This document shows, piece by piece, positions 7,271 to 14,996 of a stretch of DNA of 24,607 bases. Under the pieces are notes generated by a model. It made no database searches. It had not been told where the DNA came from and saw only the letters and a list, made by a program, of their open reading frames with translations. The DNA is from a virus, in the IMG/VR virus record IMGVR_UViG_3300040815_003858, positions 1-24,607 of that record, one strand, 5' to 3'. Made by a program: the position numbers and the translations under genes. Position 1 is the stretch's first letter; the number at the start of each line of letters is the position of its first letter.

Positions 7271-8443
7271 GTGGCTTTGATCGCTCAATATCCATCGAAG
7301 GAGAATCCGTTCGTCTCGCTCTACTCCAGGGAGATCAGCGGGGCTGTGCGATATGAGGTGAGATGGAGGGCGGACGGCCGACGCCAGCGCAAGACCTGCA
7401 CCGATCGGGCATCCGCTGAGAAACTCGCTCAACAGCTGTCAGCCAACTTCAAAGCCAACTCGGGCCGGTATCACACCATCACGAACGAGGACTGGCTACT
7501 CCTCCAGAAAGCCAAGCAGCTCGGCGATGCACGCATCGAAGAAGCCCTCCACATGGCCCGTCATCCGAACCGTGCCACCGTATCCGAGCTGAAATCCCGC
7601 TTCCTCGATCACTACAACGACCGGGCCAAACGCACCCATGACGACATCCGGACCAAATTCAACGTCATAGAAGACACCTTCGGCGATCGCTACGTGGACA
7701 CCATCACCGTCGAAGAGATCGAGCACTGGTATTTCCAGCTGCCTGGATCGATCCGCACCAGAAATAATTTTTTGACTGCACTCACTACCTTCCTCAATCG
7801 TGCCAAGGACTGGGATTACCTGCCCCACGATCGCGAGGTGGCAGGTGCCAGGGTTCGCAGAGTCAAGCCGCTACCCAAAGACCCCGGCATCCTCACCCCT
7901 GACGAGGCCACGCAGATACTCCACGATGCAGAGCCCGACCTGATCCCCTACCTTGCCCTCGGAATGTTCGCCGGGATTCGCCCGTCCGAGGCCGCCGGCA
8001 TCATTGGTGATCGAGACGGGATCAAATGGGGCGATCTCGATTTCGACGAGAAAACCATCCGCATCCGCAGAGAAGTCGCCGGCAAACTCGGCCGGCCCCG
8101 GGTCATCGACATGCACCCCACCCTCGAACTGTGGCTGAAACCATTCATCCAGAAACCCGACCAGCCCATCTGCCACCGAACCAGTGGCAACAAACTCACC
8201 GCAGCCAACCGCGAACACCAATGGAAGACCCCATGGCCGCAGGACGGGATCCGGCACTCCTGGGTATCCTACCACTTCGCACGCGATCGAGACATCACCG
8301 CCACCGCCCAACAGGCCGGCAACTCGCCCCAGGTCATCGAAGAATCCTACAACAACCCCCGCTCCAAACGCGAGGCCCTCGAGTGGTTCAGTCTGACACC
8401 CGCCAAAGTAGGACGCCCCCTCGGCAAAATCCGACCCAAATAG
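7271..8443 (+). CDS. int: Tyrosine recombinase / phage integrase
   Basis: This 390-aa site-specific recombinase catalyses integration and excision through a covalent 3'-phosphotyrosine. The N-terminal part (about 10-90) is an arm-binding-like region, residues about 95-190 form the SAM-like core-binding domain (TVSELKSRFLDHYNDRAKRT), and the rest is catalytic. Visible active-site elements are Arg in FAGIRPSEAAG, the second box DGIRHSWVSYHF, where Asp replaces the usual first His, AGNSPQVIEESY, where the usual GH is GN, and the final Tyr in ESYNN. The start is GTG at 7271; the first internal Met would remove much of the N-terminal domain. There is no Shine-Dalgarno sequence. The putative attP core lies just upstream, as is usual. 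Confidence 0.93.
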   Translation: MALIAQYPSKENPFVSLYSREISGAVRYEVRWRADGRRQRKTCTDRASAEKLAQQLSANFKANSGRYHTITNEDWLLLQKAKQLGDARIEEALHMARHPNRATVSELKSRFLDHYNDRAKRTHDDIRTKFNVIEDTFGDRYVDTITVEEIEHWYFQLPGSIRTRNNFLTALTTFLNRAKDWDYLPHDREVAGARVRRVKPLPKDPGILTPDEATQILHDAEPDLIPYLALGMFAGIRPSEAAGIIGDRDGIKWGDLDFDEKTIRIRREVAGKLGRPRVIDMHPTLELWLKPFIQKPDQPICHRTSGNKLTAANREHQWKTPWPQDGIRHSWVSYHFARDRDITATAQQAGNSPQVIEESYNNPRSKREALEWFSLTPAKVGRPLGKIRPK

Positions 8444-8448
8444 AAAAC

Positions 8449-8697
8449 ATGGAAACCAAGCCCAAACTCTACCGCGCCCCCATCAAAAAGACCCGGCCCT
8501 ACCTCGGGCTCTCCATTGCCCTCGGCATCGTGGGACTGATTGCCCTGGTGTTCCTGAGTCTATGGGTCGGCCTGCTCGTCATACTGGTTGCCGCCCTCAT
8601 CGACCGTCCAAAATGGCTCTGCGGGATGTGCGGAAACCAGATCGAGAAAAGCACCTCCATCTGTCCCCATTGCCAGAGCCGGATTGTGAGGAAATAG
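8449..8697 (+). CDS. Small membrane protein with C-terminal zinc ribbon
   Basis: This 82-aa protein starts MET KPKLYRAPIKKTRPYLG. A basic N-terminus precedes a continuous hydrophobic stretch of about 33 residues (LGLSIALGIVGLIALVF, then WVGLLVILVAALI), enough for a membrane hairpin. CGMC and CPHC (spaced by 12 residues) form a treble-clef or rubredoxin-like zinc ribbon at the C-terminus. It begins 5 bp after the integrase stop and is probably cotranscribed with it. A prophage-expressed membrane protein is sometimes a superinfection-exclusion factor, but nothing in the sequence proves that role. No family name is recognised. Confidence 0.7.
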   Translation: METKPKLYRAPIKKTRPYLGLSIALGIVGLIALVFLSLWVGLLVILVAALIDRPKWLCGMCGNQIEKSTSICPHCQSRIVRK

Positions 8698-8702
8698 CGC
8701 GC

Positions 8703-8981
8703 TCAGTCACAGCCCTTTTTCTCATTCCCATAATCCCCGCCCGACTCATTTAGACGAGGACCGCCCAGATCCGCCTGGGCTGCCAGCTTTTTAACCGTCT
8801 CCATGATCACATCATCCAGACAACTGCAGTCATCCGCGACCCCTTGAGTCAACAGGTGGAGTATATAGTTTGAGAGCGTGCGGTTGTCCCGCTCCGCCTT
8901 TGCCACGGCCTTCTCGTAGACATCAACAGGCAAACGCACGCTGACACTCCGACTCTTCTTGCTTTCTTCGTTCGACGGCAT
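8703..8981 (-). CDS. Ribbon-helix-helix DNA-binding protein
   Basis: This 92-aa protein has the RHH pattern: a charged N-terminus, then the beta-strand SRSVSVRLPVDVYEKAVAKA, a turn (ERDNRTLSN) and the second helix YILHLLTQGV. Arc/MetJ/CopG-type dimers insert the N-terminal strand into the DNA major groove. A C-terminal tail of about 40 residues, ending in a Gly/Asp/Lys-rich stretch, follows. Its start overlaps the upstream RHH gene by 59 nt in another frame, indicating coupled expression. It ends 6 bp from the convergent zinc-ribbon gene. It is probably a repressor or antirepressor in the lysogeny switch. Confidence 0.78.
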   Translation of the reverse strand: MPSNEESKKSRSVSVRLPVDVYEKAVAKAERDNRTLSNYILHLLTQGVADDCSCLDDVIMETVKKLAAQADLGGPRLNESGGDYGNEKKGCD

Positions 8982-9105
8982 CTTTCAGTAGATGTTTAAG
9001 GAGGTTACTGAGAGACCTGTCTTGATGCTCAGCCAATTCAGCTGCAGCTCTGACCAGTTCTTCAGGACACCTAAACGCGACCATGCGAGTTTTTCCAGTC
9101 TTCAT
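8923..9105 (-). CDS. Arc-like ribbon-helix-helix repressor
   Basis: The 60-aa product starts MKTGKTRMVAFRCPEELVRA at the ATG at 9105. A longer open frame continues to 9276 but crosses the intergenic operator, so it is rejected. The strand RMVAFRCPEEL, helix VRAAAELAEHQ, Ser-turn DRSLSN and helix LLKHLLKDAVERR match the Arc/CopG RHH fold and the size of P22 Arc. A purine-rich GCGGAT lies just upstream. A 17-bp perfect palindrome (9115-9131) lies 10 bp upstream of the start codon and is the obvious autoregulatory operator. The gene overlaps the second RHH gene downstream. Confidence 0.85.
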   Translation of the reverse strand: MKTGKTRMVAFRCPEELVRAAAELAEHQDRSLSNLLKHLLKDAVERRKQEESECQRAFAC

Positions 9106-9114
9106 ATCCGCATT

Positions 9115-9131
9115 CTTACATAATATGTAAG
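9115..9131. promoter_or_regulatory. Palindromic operator between divergent RHH genes
   Basis: CTTACATA-A-TATGTAAG is a perfect palindrome with 8-bp arms. It lies in the leader of the minus-strand RHH operon, over or next to its likely -10 region (TATTAT on the minus strand). RHH repressors bind such short palindromes. Half-sites TCTTAC at 9189-9194 and TTAC at 9201-9204, 10 bp apart, may be a weaker second operator in front of the divergent plus-strand gene. Confidence 0.55.
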
Positions 9132-9150
9132 ACAAAACAAGACTTTTCGA

Positions 9151-9168
9151 CAAAAAACGGCTTTTTTG
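9151..9168. repeat. A-tract/T-tract palindrome (C-A6-CGGC-T6-G)
   Basis: Seven-base arms around CGGC in the middle of the 109-bp divergent intergenic region. Opposed A- and T-tracts imply bent DNA or a bending-protein site. It resembles a terminator but lies between divergent promoters, so a regulatory role fits better. Confidence 0.4.
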
Positions 9169-9214
9169 AATCTTTCGCCTTGCGTTTGTCTTACCATGTA
9201 TTACAAAGTCATAC

Positions 9215-9409
9215 ATGGCCGCAGAAAACCGTTCCAACGAAGTCACCGTCACCTTCCGAATCCCTTCGGATCTCAAAGAGGCGATTCAGGAAAAGATCCA
9301 GGGCAGGTATTGCACCCTCAGCGAATACATCCGCTGCAAAATCCGCACCGACGTCGAGAGCATCGACCCGTCGCCCTCGCCCGCCCCCGACACCGAGTCC
9401 GCCGACTGA
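9215..9409 (+). CDS. Small ribbon-helix-helix protein, first gene of the rightward early operon
   Basis: This 64-aa protein starts MAAENRSNEVTVTFRIPSDL. The strand VTVTFRIP, helix SDLKEAIQEKI, turn YCTLSEY and helix IRCKIRTDVESI give an RHH fold, followed by a Ser/Pro-rich tail. It is divergent from the Arc-like pair and shares their intergenic operator, so it could play the Cro-like or antirepressor part. There is no Shine-Dalgarno sequence. Its coding strand is still AT-richer than the genes to its right. DNA-binding role is inferred from fold only. Confidence 0.72.
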   Translation: MAAENRSNEVTVTFRIPSDLKEAIQEKIQGRYCTLSEYIRCKIRTDVESIDPSPSPAPDTESAD

Positions 9410-9448
9410 TCACACCCCGACCGAGCCAACCGCACCCCGATTTCCGCT

Positions 9449-9781
9449 ATGACTACAGAAACCACCGCGCGCAGCGCCCCCACCGACCTCAGCCGCGACC
9501 ACATCATCGCAGCCCATCACGAGACCTACCTCGCCGACGTCACCGCCCGACTCACCACCCTCCGTGACGAGGGTATCGGGCTCACCCTCACCGATCTCCT
9601 CAAATACATCGACGAGGCATTCGGAAAAGGAGCCCACGCCATGGCCGACGGCATCCAGGGAGAGCTCCACGCTCTCGAACTTGCCATCGACACCGGCGAC
9701 GCACCCACCGGCGACAACATCATCCAGCTCGCCTTTCCCCCCTCCGAATTCATCCGCCCCTGGGGAACCAGCCAGAACTGA
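9449..9781 (+). CDS. Hypothetical early protein
   Basis: This 110-aa acidic protein starts MTTETTARSAPTDLSRDHII and is mainly helical (AHHETYLADVTARLTTL, LTDLLKYIDEAFGK). No domain is recognised. It begins with ATGACTACAGA, shared with the genes at 9827, 14089 and 16361, and has no Shine-Dalgarno sequence. Codon use is strongly C-ending like the rest of the replication operon, supporting it as a real gene. It lies 39 bp after the RHH gene. Confidence 0.6.
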   Translation: MTTETTARSAPTDLSRDHIIAAHHETYLADVTARLTTLRDEGIGLTLTDLLKYIDEAFGKGAHAMADGIQGELHALELAIDTGDAPTGDNIIQLAFPPSEFIRPWGTSQN

Positions 9782-9826
9782 CCGCCCCACATACCCGCAC
9801 ACCCACACCGCCCCGTTCCGCACCCC

Positions 9827-10312
9827 ATGACTACAGATACCACCCCCGCAACCGACCGGCTCATCATCGACCACCTCCCCGAGCCCGACACCGTCCCCGA
9901 GCTCACCACCCTGCTCCGGGACGTCTACGACAGCGCCTACACCGCCGGCTACACCGACGGCCTCGCCGAAACCGCCAAAAACAGCGAAACCACCCACCTC
10001 GCCGATCACCCCGCCAAACCCTCGCGAGAATCCAGCCTGCCCTACCCGCACCGGAACCGCCGCGAACGCGAGGCCAAAGCCCTCGTCGAACAAATCACCG
10101 CCGGCCGCGACTCCGTCTTCACCATCCAGACCGACCAGCTCATCAATATAGCCCACCGGCTCGGCTACTTCCCTGACCTCCACGACGGCACCTTCCACGA
10201 CTGGTCCGTTGCTTTTAAAGCCCACCTTCACAGGCGGAAATTCAAAGTCGGAAACCTCTACTGGAAACCCATACTCAAAGTCACCGGCACCTGGTGGATC
10301 GAGCGCGCCTGA
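9827..10312 (+). CDS. Hypothetical early protein
   Basis: This 161-aa protein starts MTTDTTPATDRLIIDHLPEP. It has an acidic helical N-terminus with a YTAGYTDGLAETAKN repeat-like segment, then a basic middle (HRNRREREAKALVEQ) and a Trp-rich end (FHDWSVAFKAHLH, then KVTGTWWIERA). No known family is recognised. Its first 11 bases match the early-gene start motif ATGACTACAGA. It is placed in the early operon between two other small unknowns with gaps of about 45 bp. Confidence 0.6.
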   Translation: MTTDTTPATDRLIIDHLPEPDTVPELTTLLRDVYDSAYTAGYTDGLAETAKNSETTHLADHPAKPSRESSLPYPHRNRREREAKALVEQITAGRDSVFTIQTDQLINIAHRLGYFPDLHDGTFHDWSVAFKAHLHRRKFKVGNLYWKPILKVTGTWWIERA

Positions 10313-10358
10313 GCCGCCACCCCACCTATCCGGACACATCCGAACACCTCACCCATCC

Positions 10359-10769
10359 ATGAGCACACCCACCGCCGCCACCGCAGCCACCGCATCCCCT
10401 GCCCGGACCATCACCCTACAAGGCCAGCGACCCCACTCCCCCCGCGGCACACTCGCCCGCATCACCGTCCCCTTCGACCCCCATATCAAGATTGCCGGAG
10501 ACCGATACAAAGAACTCTCCTCCACCGCACGACGGGGGAACATCTGGGTGCCCCTTGCCGGAGACTTCCACGCCGGAGACCAGAACGACATCGACCTCCT
10601 CATCTCCTTTCTTTGGCCCCTCCTCCATGGGCGCGCCACCATCTGCCTCACCACCGAGCCCCCCAAATTCCGCAAAGACTACGAGACACTACTCGTCTGC
10701 CGCGCCGCCATCGAGTGCGCCGATGCCCGCTCCAACCGCGTCGTCGACATGCGAAGCCTCACCGCCTGA
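10359..10769 (+). CDS. Hypothetical early protein
   Basis: This 136-aa protein starts MSTPTAATAATASPARTITL. A Thr/Ala-rich unstructured N-terminus of about 30 residues precedes a mixed alpha/beta region (LARITVPFDPHIKIAGDRYK, GNIWVPLAGDFHAGDQNDID, then LLHGRATICL). No family is recognised. An open frame extends upstream to 10209 but that part overlaps the preceding gene; the ATG at 10359 was chosen because it follows CCATCC spacing like neighbouring starts. Confidence 0.58.
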   Translation: MSTPTAATAATASPARTITLQGQRPHSPRGTLARITVPFDPHIKIAGDRYKELSSTARRGNIWVPLAGDFHAGDQNDIDLLISFLWPLLHGRATICLTTEPPKFRKDYETLLVCRAAIECADARSNRVVDMRSLTA

Positions 10770-10805
10770 TCCCCCTTATTTTATTCTGATTAGTAAATAC
10801 CAACC

Positions 10806-11213
10806 ATGAAAACTGAAAACCAATCCACTCCATCCGAAACTATTGATGCAATCATCGAGAGATCCGGAAACACAATCCCACCCGAACTCATCGAAGAACT
10901 CATCCAGCACTCCATTTGCTTGATGTGGGCCGTTCACGCAGTGATCCACGACGACCACGCGCGATATACCGATAAAATCACGCAATGGAAGACCGCGTTT
11001 GAAGGGGCCGACAAAACAATCATCTCCCTTCGCAAGTATCTCGGGGATGGCGACTTGCCCAGCAAAAGCGCGCCATCCATGCCACCTGAAGAAGTGCAAG
11101 TGGAGTGGAATCTCGCACTCATTAAAATGAGAGAGATTGTAGAGCGATATCCCGAGTGCCCACTCCTGGCATTTGCAGATGATCCACTCGATGAGATTCC
11201 CGCCTTTGAGTAA
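10806..11213 (+). CDS. Hypothetical protein in an AT-richer patch
   Basis: This 135-aa protein starts MKTENQSTPSETIDAIIERS. It is helical and acidic (PPELIEELIQHSICLMWAV, VQVEWNLALIKMREIVERYP). No domain is recognised. Its base composition is clearly less GC-rich and its codons less C-ending than its neighbours, and it is preceded by an AT-rich leader (TTATTTTATTCTGATTAG) that could hold its own promoter. It may be a recently acquired moron. The next gene starts 7 bp after its stop. Confidence 0.6.
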   Translation: MKTENQSTPSETIDAIIERSGNTIPPELIEELIQHSICLMWAVHAVIHDDHARYTDKITQWKTAFEGADKTIISLRKYLGDGDLPSKSAPSMPPEEVQVEWNLALIKMREIVERYPECPLLAFADDPLDEIPAFE

Positions 11214-11220
11214 CCCCACC

Positions 11221-12324
11221 ATGACCTACTGGGAAAACGGCCACCAGGTCGACATCACCACCCCCGACCATTGGTCCCCCCGGGACATCGTCGACGATCC
11301 CTTTCCCGACACCGGGAAACCCGTCGACGGGTGGTGGTGGCCCAGTGCCGAAAACCCCCAACTCCACCTCGAAACCCTCAACGAAGAACAAGCCGCCCGC
11401 ATCGTCGAGCACACCCGCCACCAGCTCATGCAGTGGCTCGCCGGCGACGGACCCTACCCCGCCCGCATCCTCCAGCGCACCTACGACCTAGCCCTCCTCC
11501 TCGGCATCACACTCCGCGGCCCCCTTGCCGAGATCTACCCCGACCGACCCCTTCCCAGGAAAAAACGCCGCCCCGACCTCGACCCATGGGACACCGCACT
11601 CTGGAAAGACCGGCCCGACCCACTCCAGACCTGCCGCGACTCCCGCGAAGCCCTCACCGGCCTGCAGGCCCTCCGCAAATACACCCTCCAGCCCGACCCC
11701 CGCACCGCCCGCGACATGATGACCCACCACCTCGAAGAACTCAGCGAAGACACCCTCGCCCGCATCGACCACGAAAGACGCGACAGCACCGCCACCATCG
11801 AGGCCCGCACTCTGGCCGCCCTTGCCAGTCGCAGACTCCTCCAGTGGATCACCGAAGACGGGCACACCACTCCCTTCGCCGCCGTCCAGAGATGGTTCGC
11901 CCTCGCCTACGAACGCTACCGCGACCTCATCGGCAGCATGTCCGGCGAAGACATCGGGAACCACCTCCTGCGCCAGACCCGGGCCGCCTTCCAGGAAATC
12001 ACCGACCGCCTCTTCGTTCAGAAATCCCTCATCCGCACCGGCGTCGCCATGAAAGTCCACGGCCAGAAACCTGCCGCCGCCTCCGAGACCTACGCCGCCA
12101 ACGCCAAGAAACACAAACCCAAACAACAGCTCCACGGCTACGCCGGCGAAACCACCGAACAACGCAAAAACGAATCCCAGACCCAGAACACCCGGCAGAC
12201 CGACAAAACCGCCCAGATCATCCGGCAGGCCCGCGAACGACAGATCCAGCGCGACGCCGAAGAATTCCAGCGCATCCAGGAAAGACAAAAAGCCCAACGA
12301 ATCCAACGCCAAACCAAAAACTAA
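11221..12324 (+). CDS. Hypothetical early protein with charged coiled C-terminus
   Basis: This 367-aa protein starts MTYWENGHQVDITTPDHWSP. The preferred start is the ATG at 11221, just after the previous gene ends; the open frame reaches 11173 but that would overlap it. The body is helical (ARIVEHTRHQLMQWLAGD, LLQWITEDGHTTPFAAVQRW). The last 80 residues are Lys/Gln/Arg/Glu-rich with IQRDAEEFQRIQERQKAQRI, a likely coiled coil or disordered basic tail. No enzyme motif was found. Placement just before the ParB-like gene suggests a DNA-replication or segregation accessory role, but this is a guess. Confidence 0.62.
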   Translation: MTYWENGHQVDITTPDHWSPRDIVDDPFPDTGKPVDGWWWPSAENPQLHLETLNEEQAARIVEHTRHQLMQWLAGDGPYPARILQRTYDLALLLGITLRGPLAEIYPDRPLPRKKRRPDLDPWDTALWKDRPDPLQTCRDSREALTGLQALRKYTLQPDPRTARDMMTHHLEELSEDTLARIDHERRDSTATIEARTLAALASRRLLQWITEDGHTTPFAAVQRWFALAYERYRDLIGSMSGEDIGNHLLRQTRAAFQEITDRLFVQKSLIRTGVAMKVHGQKPAAASETYAANAKKHKPKQQLHGYAGETTEQRKNESQTQNTRQTDKTAQIIRQARERQIQRDAEEFQRIQERQKAQRIQRQTKN

Positions 12325-12365
12325 CCAAAAAAATTTCCGCGCACTCCCTACCTACCGTCTACACC

Positions 12366-14072
12366 ATGAGTTCCCCCTTTCCCGATCCCCCCATCCAGAG
12401 CCCCCGCCCCGTCGAGACACCCGCACCCGTCGACCCCGCCCCCGGGACCGCCACCCTCCAGACATGGCCCGTTCACCGGATCCAGATCTCCGACAACTCC
12501 CGACTCGACCACGACCCCGACAAACTCGCCGAGCTCATCACCTCCATCCGTGACACCAAAGGCCCCCTCCAGTCCCCCGTCGGCTACCTCGTCGACACCC
12601 CCGACGGCCCCCTCGTCGAACTCATCCTCGGCGGCCGACGACTCGCCGCCCAGCAACACCTCGCCGAAGAAGACCCCGACACCTTCGGCCACCTCGAAGT
12701 CCGCATTGTTGAAAAACCAAGCCGACGCGACCTGCTCAAGTGGAACCTCGTCGAAAACCTCCAGCGCGACAACCTCCGCCCCTCCGAAGTCGGACACCGG
12801 TTTGCCCAGATGCTCGACGAGACCGACCCCGTCACCGGCACCCACCTCTTCAACCGCTCCCAGATCGCCGACGAGACCGGATGCCCCGACCAATACGTCC
12901 ACGACTGCCTCCAGCTCATCACCCTCACCCCCGACACCATCGCCCGGTTCGACAGCGGCAAACACGCCCTCCGCATAGCCTCCCAGATTGCCTCCCTCCC
13001 CGCCGAACTCCAGAGCAAAGCCACCGCCGAGATCCTCGACCGGCCCTCCGGAGCCATGACCCAGAAAGAAGCCGGCGAACACATCCGCGACCACTACCGC
13101 GCCGACCTCCGCCAGGCCCCCTTCCAGAAAGACGACACCACCCTCTGCGCCGACATCGGCCCCTGCACCCAATGCCCCTGGTGGGGCGGAAACCGCGAAG
13201 AACTCCCCGCCAACACCCGGAACAACGTCTGCCTCAATCCCGCCTGCTTCCGGCAGAAATGCGCCGCCCACGCCCGTCGCGAATCCGCCGAAGGCACCCG
13301 CGTCCTCGATGCCGAAGAAACCCGACGCCTCCTCGAGCCCGGCACCGGCGACCTTTCCCCCACCTCCGGCTACATCGACCTCGATACCAAACCCGGCGGA
13401 TTCTTCCTCTCCCCCGAGACCAAGACCGCCCCCACCTGGCGCGAAGCCCTCGACGGTCAGGAAATCCCCCTCACCGTATTGTATGACGAAGACGGCCGCC
13501 GCCGCGAGATCGCCGAGACCACCCTCGCCCTCACCGCCGCCACCCAGGGCCGGCGCGCCTCCCTCTTCCGCCCCGAAGCCGGCGGCAAATTCCAGACCGA
13601 AGACCAGCGCAAGCTCGACCAGCGCATCCGCAGCGCCCGCGACAGCGCCGCCCGCGAAGTCAAAGTCGAAGCCATCCGCGAACTCGCCGGAAAACTCCGC
13701 GAAGACGGCGCCACCACCGAAATGCTCCGTGCCGCCGTCCTCATCTCCGTCGAGACCCACCTCCAGCGCGACGACATCAGCCTGTTGCTCGACTGGTTCG
13801 CCGCCGAAGACTGGCGCTCCAGCGGCGACCCCCGGCCCGTCCTCGACGGACTCCTTGCCCAATCCACCGCCGGCCTCCTCACCACCCTGCTCGTCCTCCT
13901 TCCCCAGGTCCGACGCATCCGCCTCGAGGGCTGGGAATCCTGGCGCGAAGACGACTCCCCCATGACAACCCTCCTCAAAGGAGCCGACTGGGAACCCGCC
14001 CAATGGTCCCGCCGCCTCCGGTCCCGCGTCGAGATCGCCGAGCGCAAAACCCGCGAGCAACACGGAGAATAA
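12366..14072 (+). CDS. ParB/Spo0J-family protein with cysteine cluster
   Basis: This 568-aa protein begins with a Pro-rich leader. The ParB N-terminal domain at about 33-135 shows LILGGRRLAAQ (box equivalent to the arginine patch, GERR in canonical ParB) and VENLQRDNLRPSE (the ENxQRxxLxPxE box). An HTH follows at 164-185 (RSQIADETGCPDQYVHD). Cysteines at C261, C267, C270, C289, C294 and C299 look like a zinc-binding insert of the kind seen in phage and plasmid ParB-like proteins. The C-terminus is helical and charged. ParB-fold proteins bind and may hydrolyse CTP, or act as nucleases. The upstream open frame to 11271 runs through the preceding gene and is not used. Confidence 0.85.
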   Translation: MSSPFPDPPIQSPRPVETPAPVDPAPGTATLQTWPVHRIQISDNSRLDHDPDKLAELITSIRDTKGPLQSPVGYLVDTPDGPLVELILGGRRLAAQQHLAEEDPDTFGHLEVRIVEKPSRRDLLKWNLVENLQRDNLRPSEVGHRFAQMLDETDPVTGTHLFNRSQIADETGCPDQYVHDCLQLITLTPDTIARFDSGKHALRIASQIASLPAELQSKATAEILDRPSGAMTQKEAGEHIRDHYRADLRQAPFQKDDTTLCADIGPCTQCPWWGGNREELPANTRNNVCLNPACFRQKCAAHARRESAEGTRVLDAEETRRLLEPGTGDLSPTSGYIDLDTKPGGFFLSPETKTAPTWREALDGQEIPLTVLYDEDGRRREIAETTLALTAATQGRRASLFRPEAGGKFQTEDQRKLDQRIRSARDSAAREVKVEAIRELAGKLREDGATTEMLRAAVLISVETHLQRDDISLLLDWFAAEDWRSSGDPRPVLDGLLAQSTAGLLTTLLVLLPQVRRIRLEGWESWREDDSPMTTLLKGADWEPAQWSRRLRSRVEIAERKTREQHGE

Positions 14073-14088
14073 TTTCCTTTCCCTTCCC

Positions 14089-14985
14089 ATGACTACAGAA
14101 ACCACACCCCACGCCACCGTCCTCGACCACACCAGCGGCCGCGATTGGAACCTCTACCACTCCGACTGCGTCGAGTTTGCCAAATCCCTGCCCGACGACT
14201 CCATCCACCTCAGCGTCTACAGCCCGCCATTCGCTAACCTGTATATCTATTCCGATTCCGTCGCCGATATGGGGAATTGCAAAGACGACGACGAATTCTT
14301 CACCCAGTATCAATACCTCATCCGCGAGAAATACCGCATCACCAAGCCCGGGCGGATCACCTGCGTCCACTGCATGGATCTGCCCATGAGCAAACAAATG
14401 CACGGAGTCGTCGGCCGGCGCGACTTCTCCGGCCGCATCGTCAAAGCCCACGAAGAAGCCGGCTGGATCTTCCACTGCCGAGTCACCGTATGGAAAGACC
14501 CCGTCGTCGAGATGCAGCGCACCAAAGCAGTCGGACTCCTTCACAAACAACTCAAGAAAGACTCCACCCGTAGCCGAATGGGGAACCCCGACTACCTCCT
14601 CGTATTCTTCAAGCCCGGCGAAAACCCCGAGCCCGTCACCCATACCGCCGAAGAATTCCCCGTCGACCAGTGGCAGGAATGGGCCAGCCCCGTCTGGATG
14701 GACATCCGCCAGACCAACGTTCTCAACAAAAAAGGAGCCCGCACCGAAGCCGACGAAAAGCACATCTGCCCACTCCAGCTCGACTTCATCGACCGATGCC
14801 TCGTCATGTGGAGCAATCCCGGCGACATCGTCTTCTCCCCCTTCACCGGCATCGGCAGCGAAGGATACCAGTCCATCAAGCGCGGGCGCAAATTCATCGG
14901 CACCGAGCTCAAGCGCAGCTACTTCGACGAGGCCACCGCCAACCTGCAACTCGCCGAATCCGAGCGCGGCGACTTCTTCCGATAG
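14089..14985 (+). CDS. DNA methyltransferase, beta-class (N4-cytosine or N6-adenine)
   Basis: This 298-aa protein starts MTTETTPHATVLDHTSGRDW with the shared ATGACTACAGA. Motif IV is SPPF (residues 45-48) in SVYSPPFANLY, and the SAM-binding motif I FSPFTGIGSEG (249-259) comes near the C-terminus. The IV-before-I order marks the beta class, and SPPx in place of DPPY favours N4-cytosine methylation, though N6-adenine is possible. It is a solitary methyltransferase without an evident restriction partner, so protection from host restriction is the likely role. It is 12 bp from the helicase gene and probably cotranscribed. Confidence 0.88.
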   Translation: MTTETTPHATVLDHTSGRDWNLYHSDCVEFAKSLPDDSIHLSVYSPPFANLYIYSDSVADMGNCKDDDEFFTQYQYLIREKYRITKPGRITCVHCMDLPMSKQMHGVVGRRDFSGRIVKAHEEAGWIFHCRVTVWKDPVVEMQRTKAVGLLHKQLKKDSTRSRMGNPDYLLVFFKPGENPEPVTHTAEEFPVDQWQEWASPVWMDIRQTNVLNKKGARTEADEKHICPLQLDFIDRCLVMWSNPGDIVFSPFTGIGSEGYQSIKRGRKFIGTELKRSYFDEATANLQLAESERGDFFR

Positions 14986-14996
14986 AAAACAGACCC

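Noticed and set aside
9151-9168. A Rho-independent terminator (stem followed by T-run)
   Set aside because: It lies between two divergent genes, where no transcript needs to end, and its T-run is part of the stem itself.
11271-12365. A long upstream extension of the ParB-like frame
   Set aside because: It is an Arg/Pro/His-rich read-through of the preceding gene in another frame; the ParB domain starts after 12366.
12348-14132. A 594-codon open frame on the minus strand opposite the ParB-like gene
   Set aside because: Same shadow effect; the translation is a monotonous Gly/Val/Glu-rich sequence, and the plus strand has ParB motifs.
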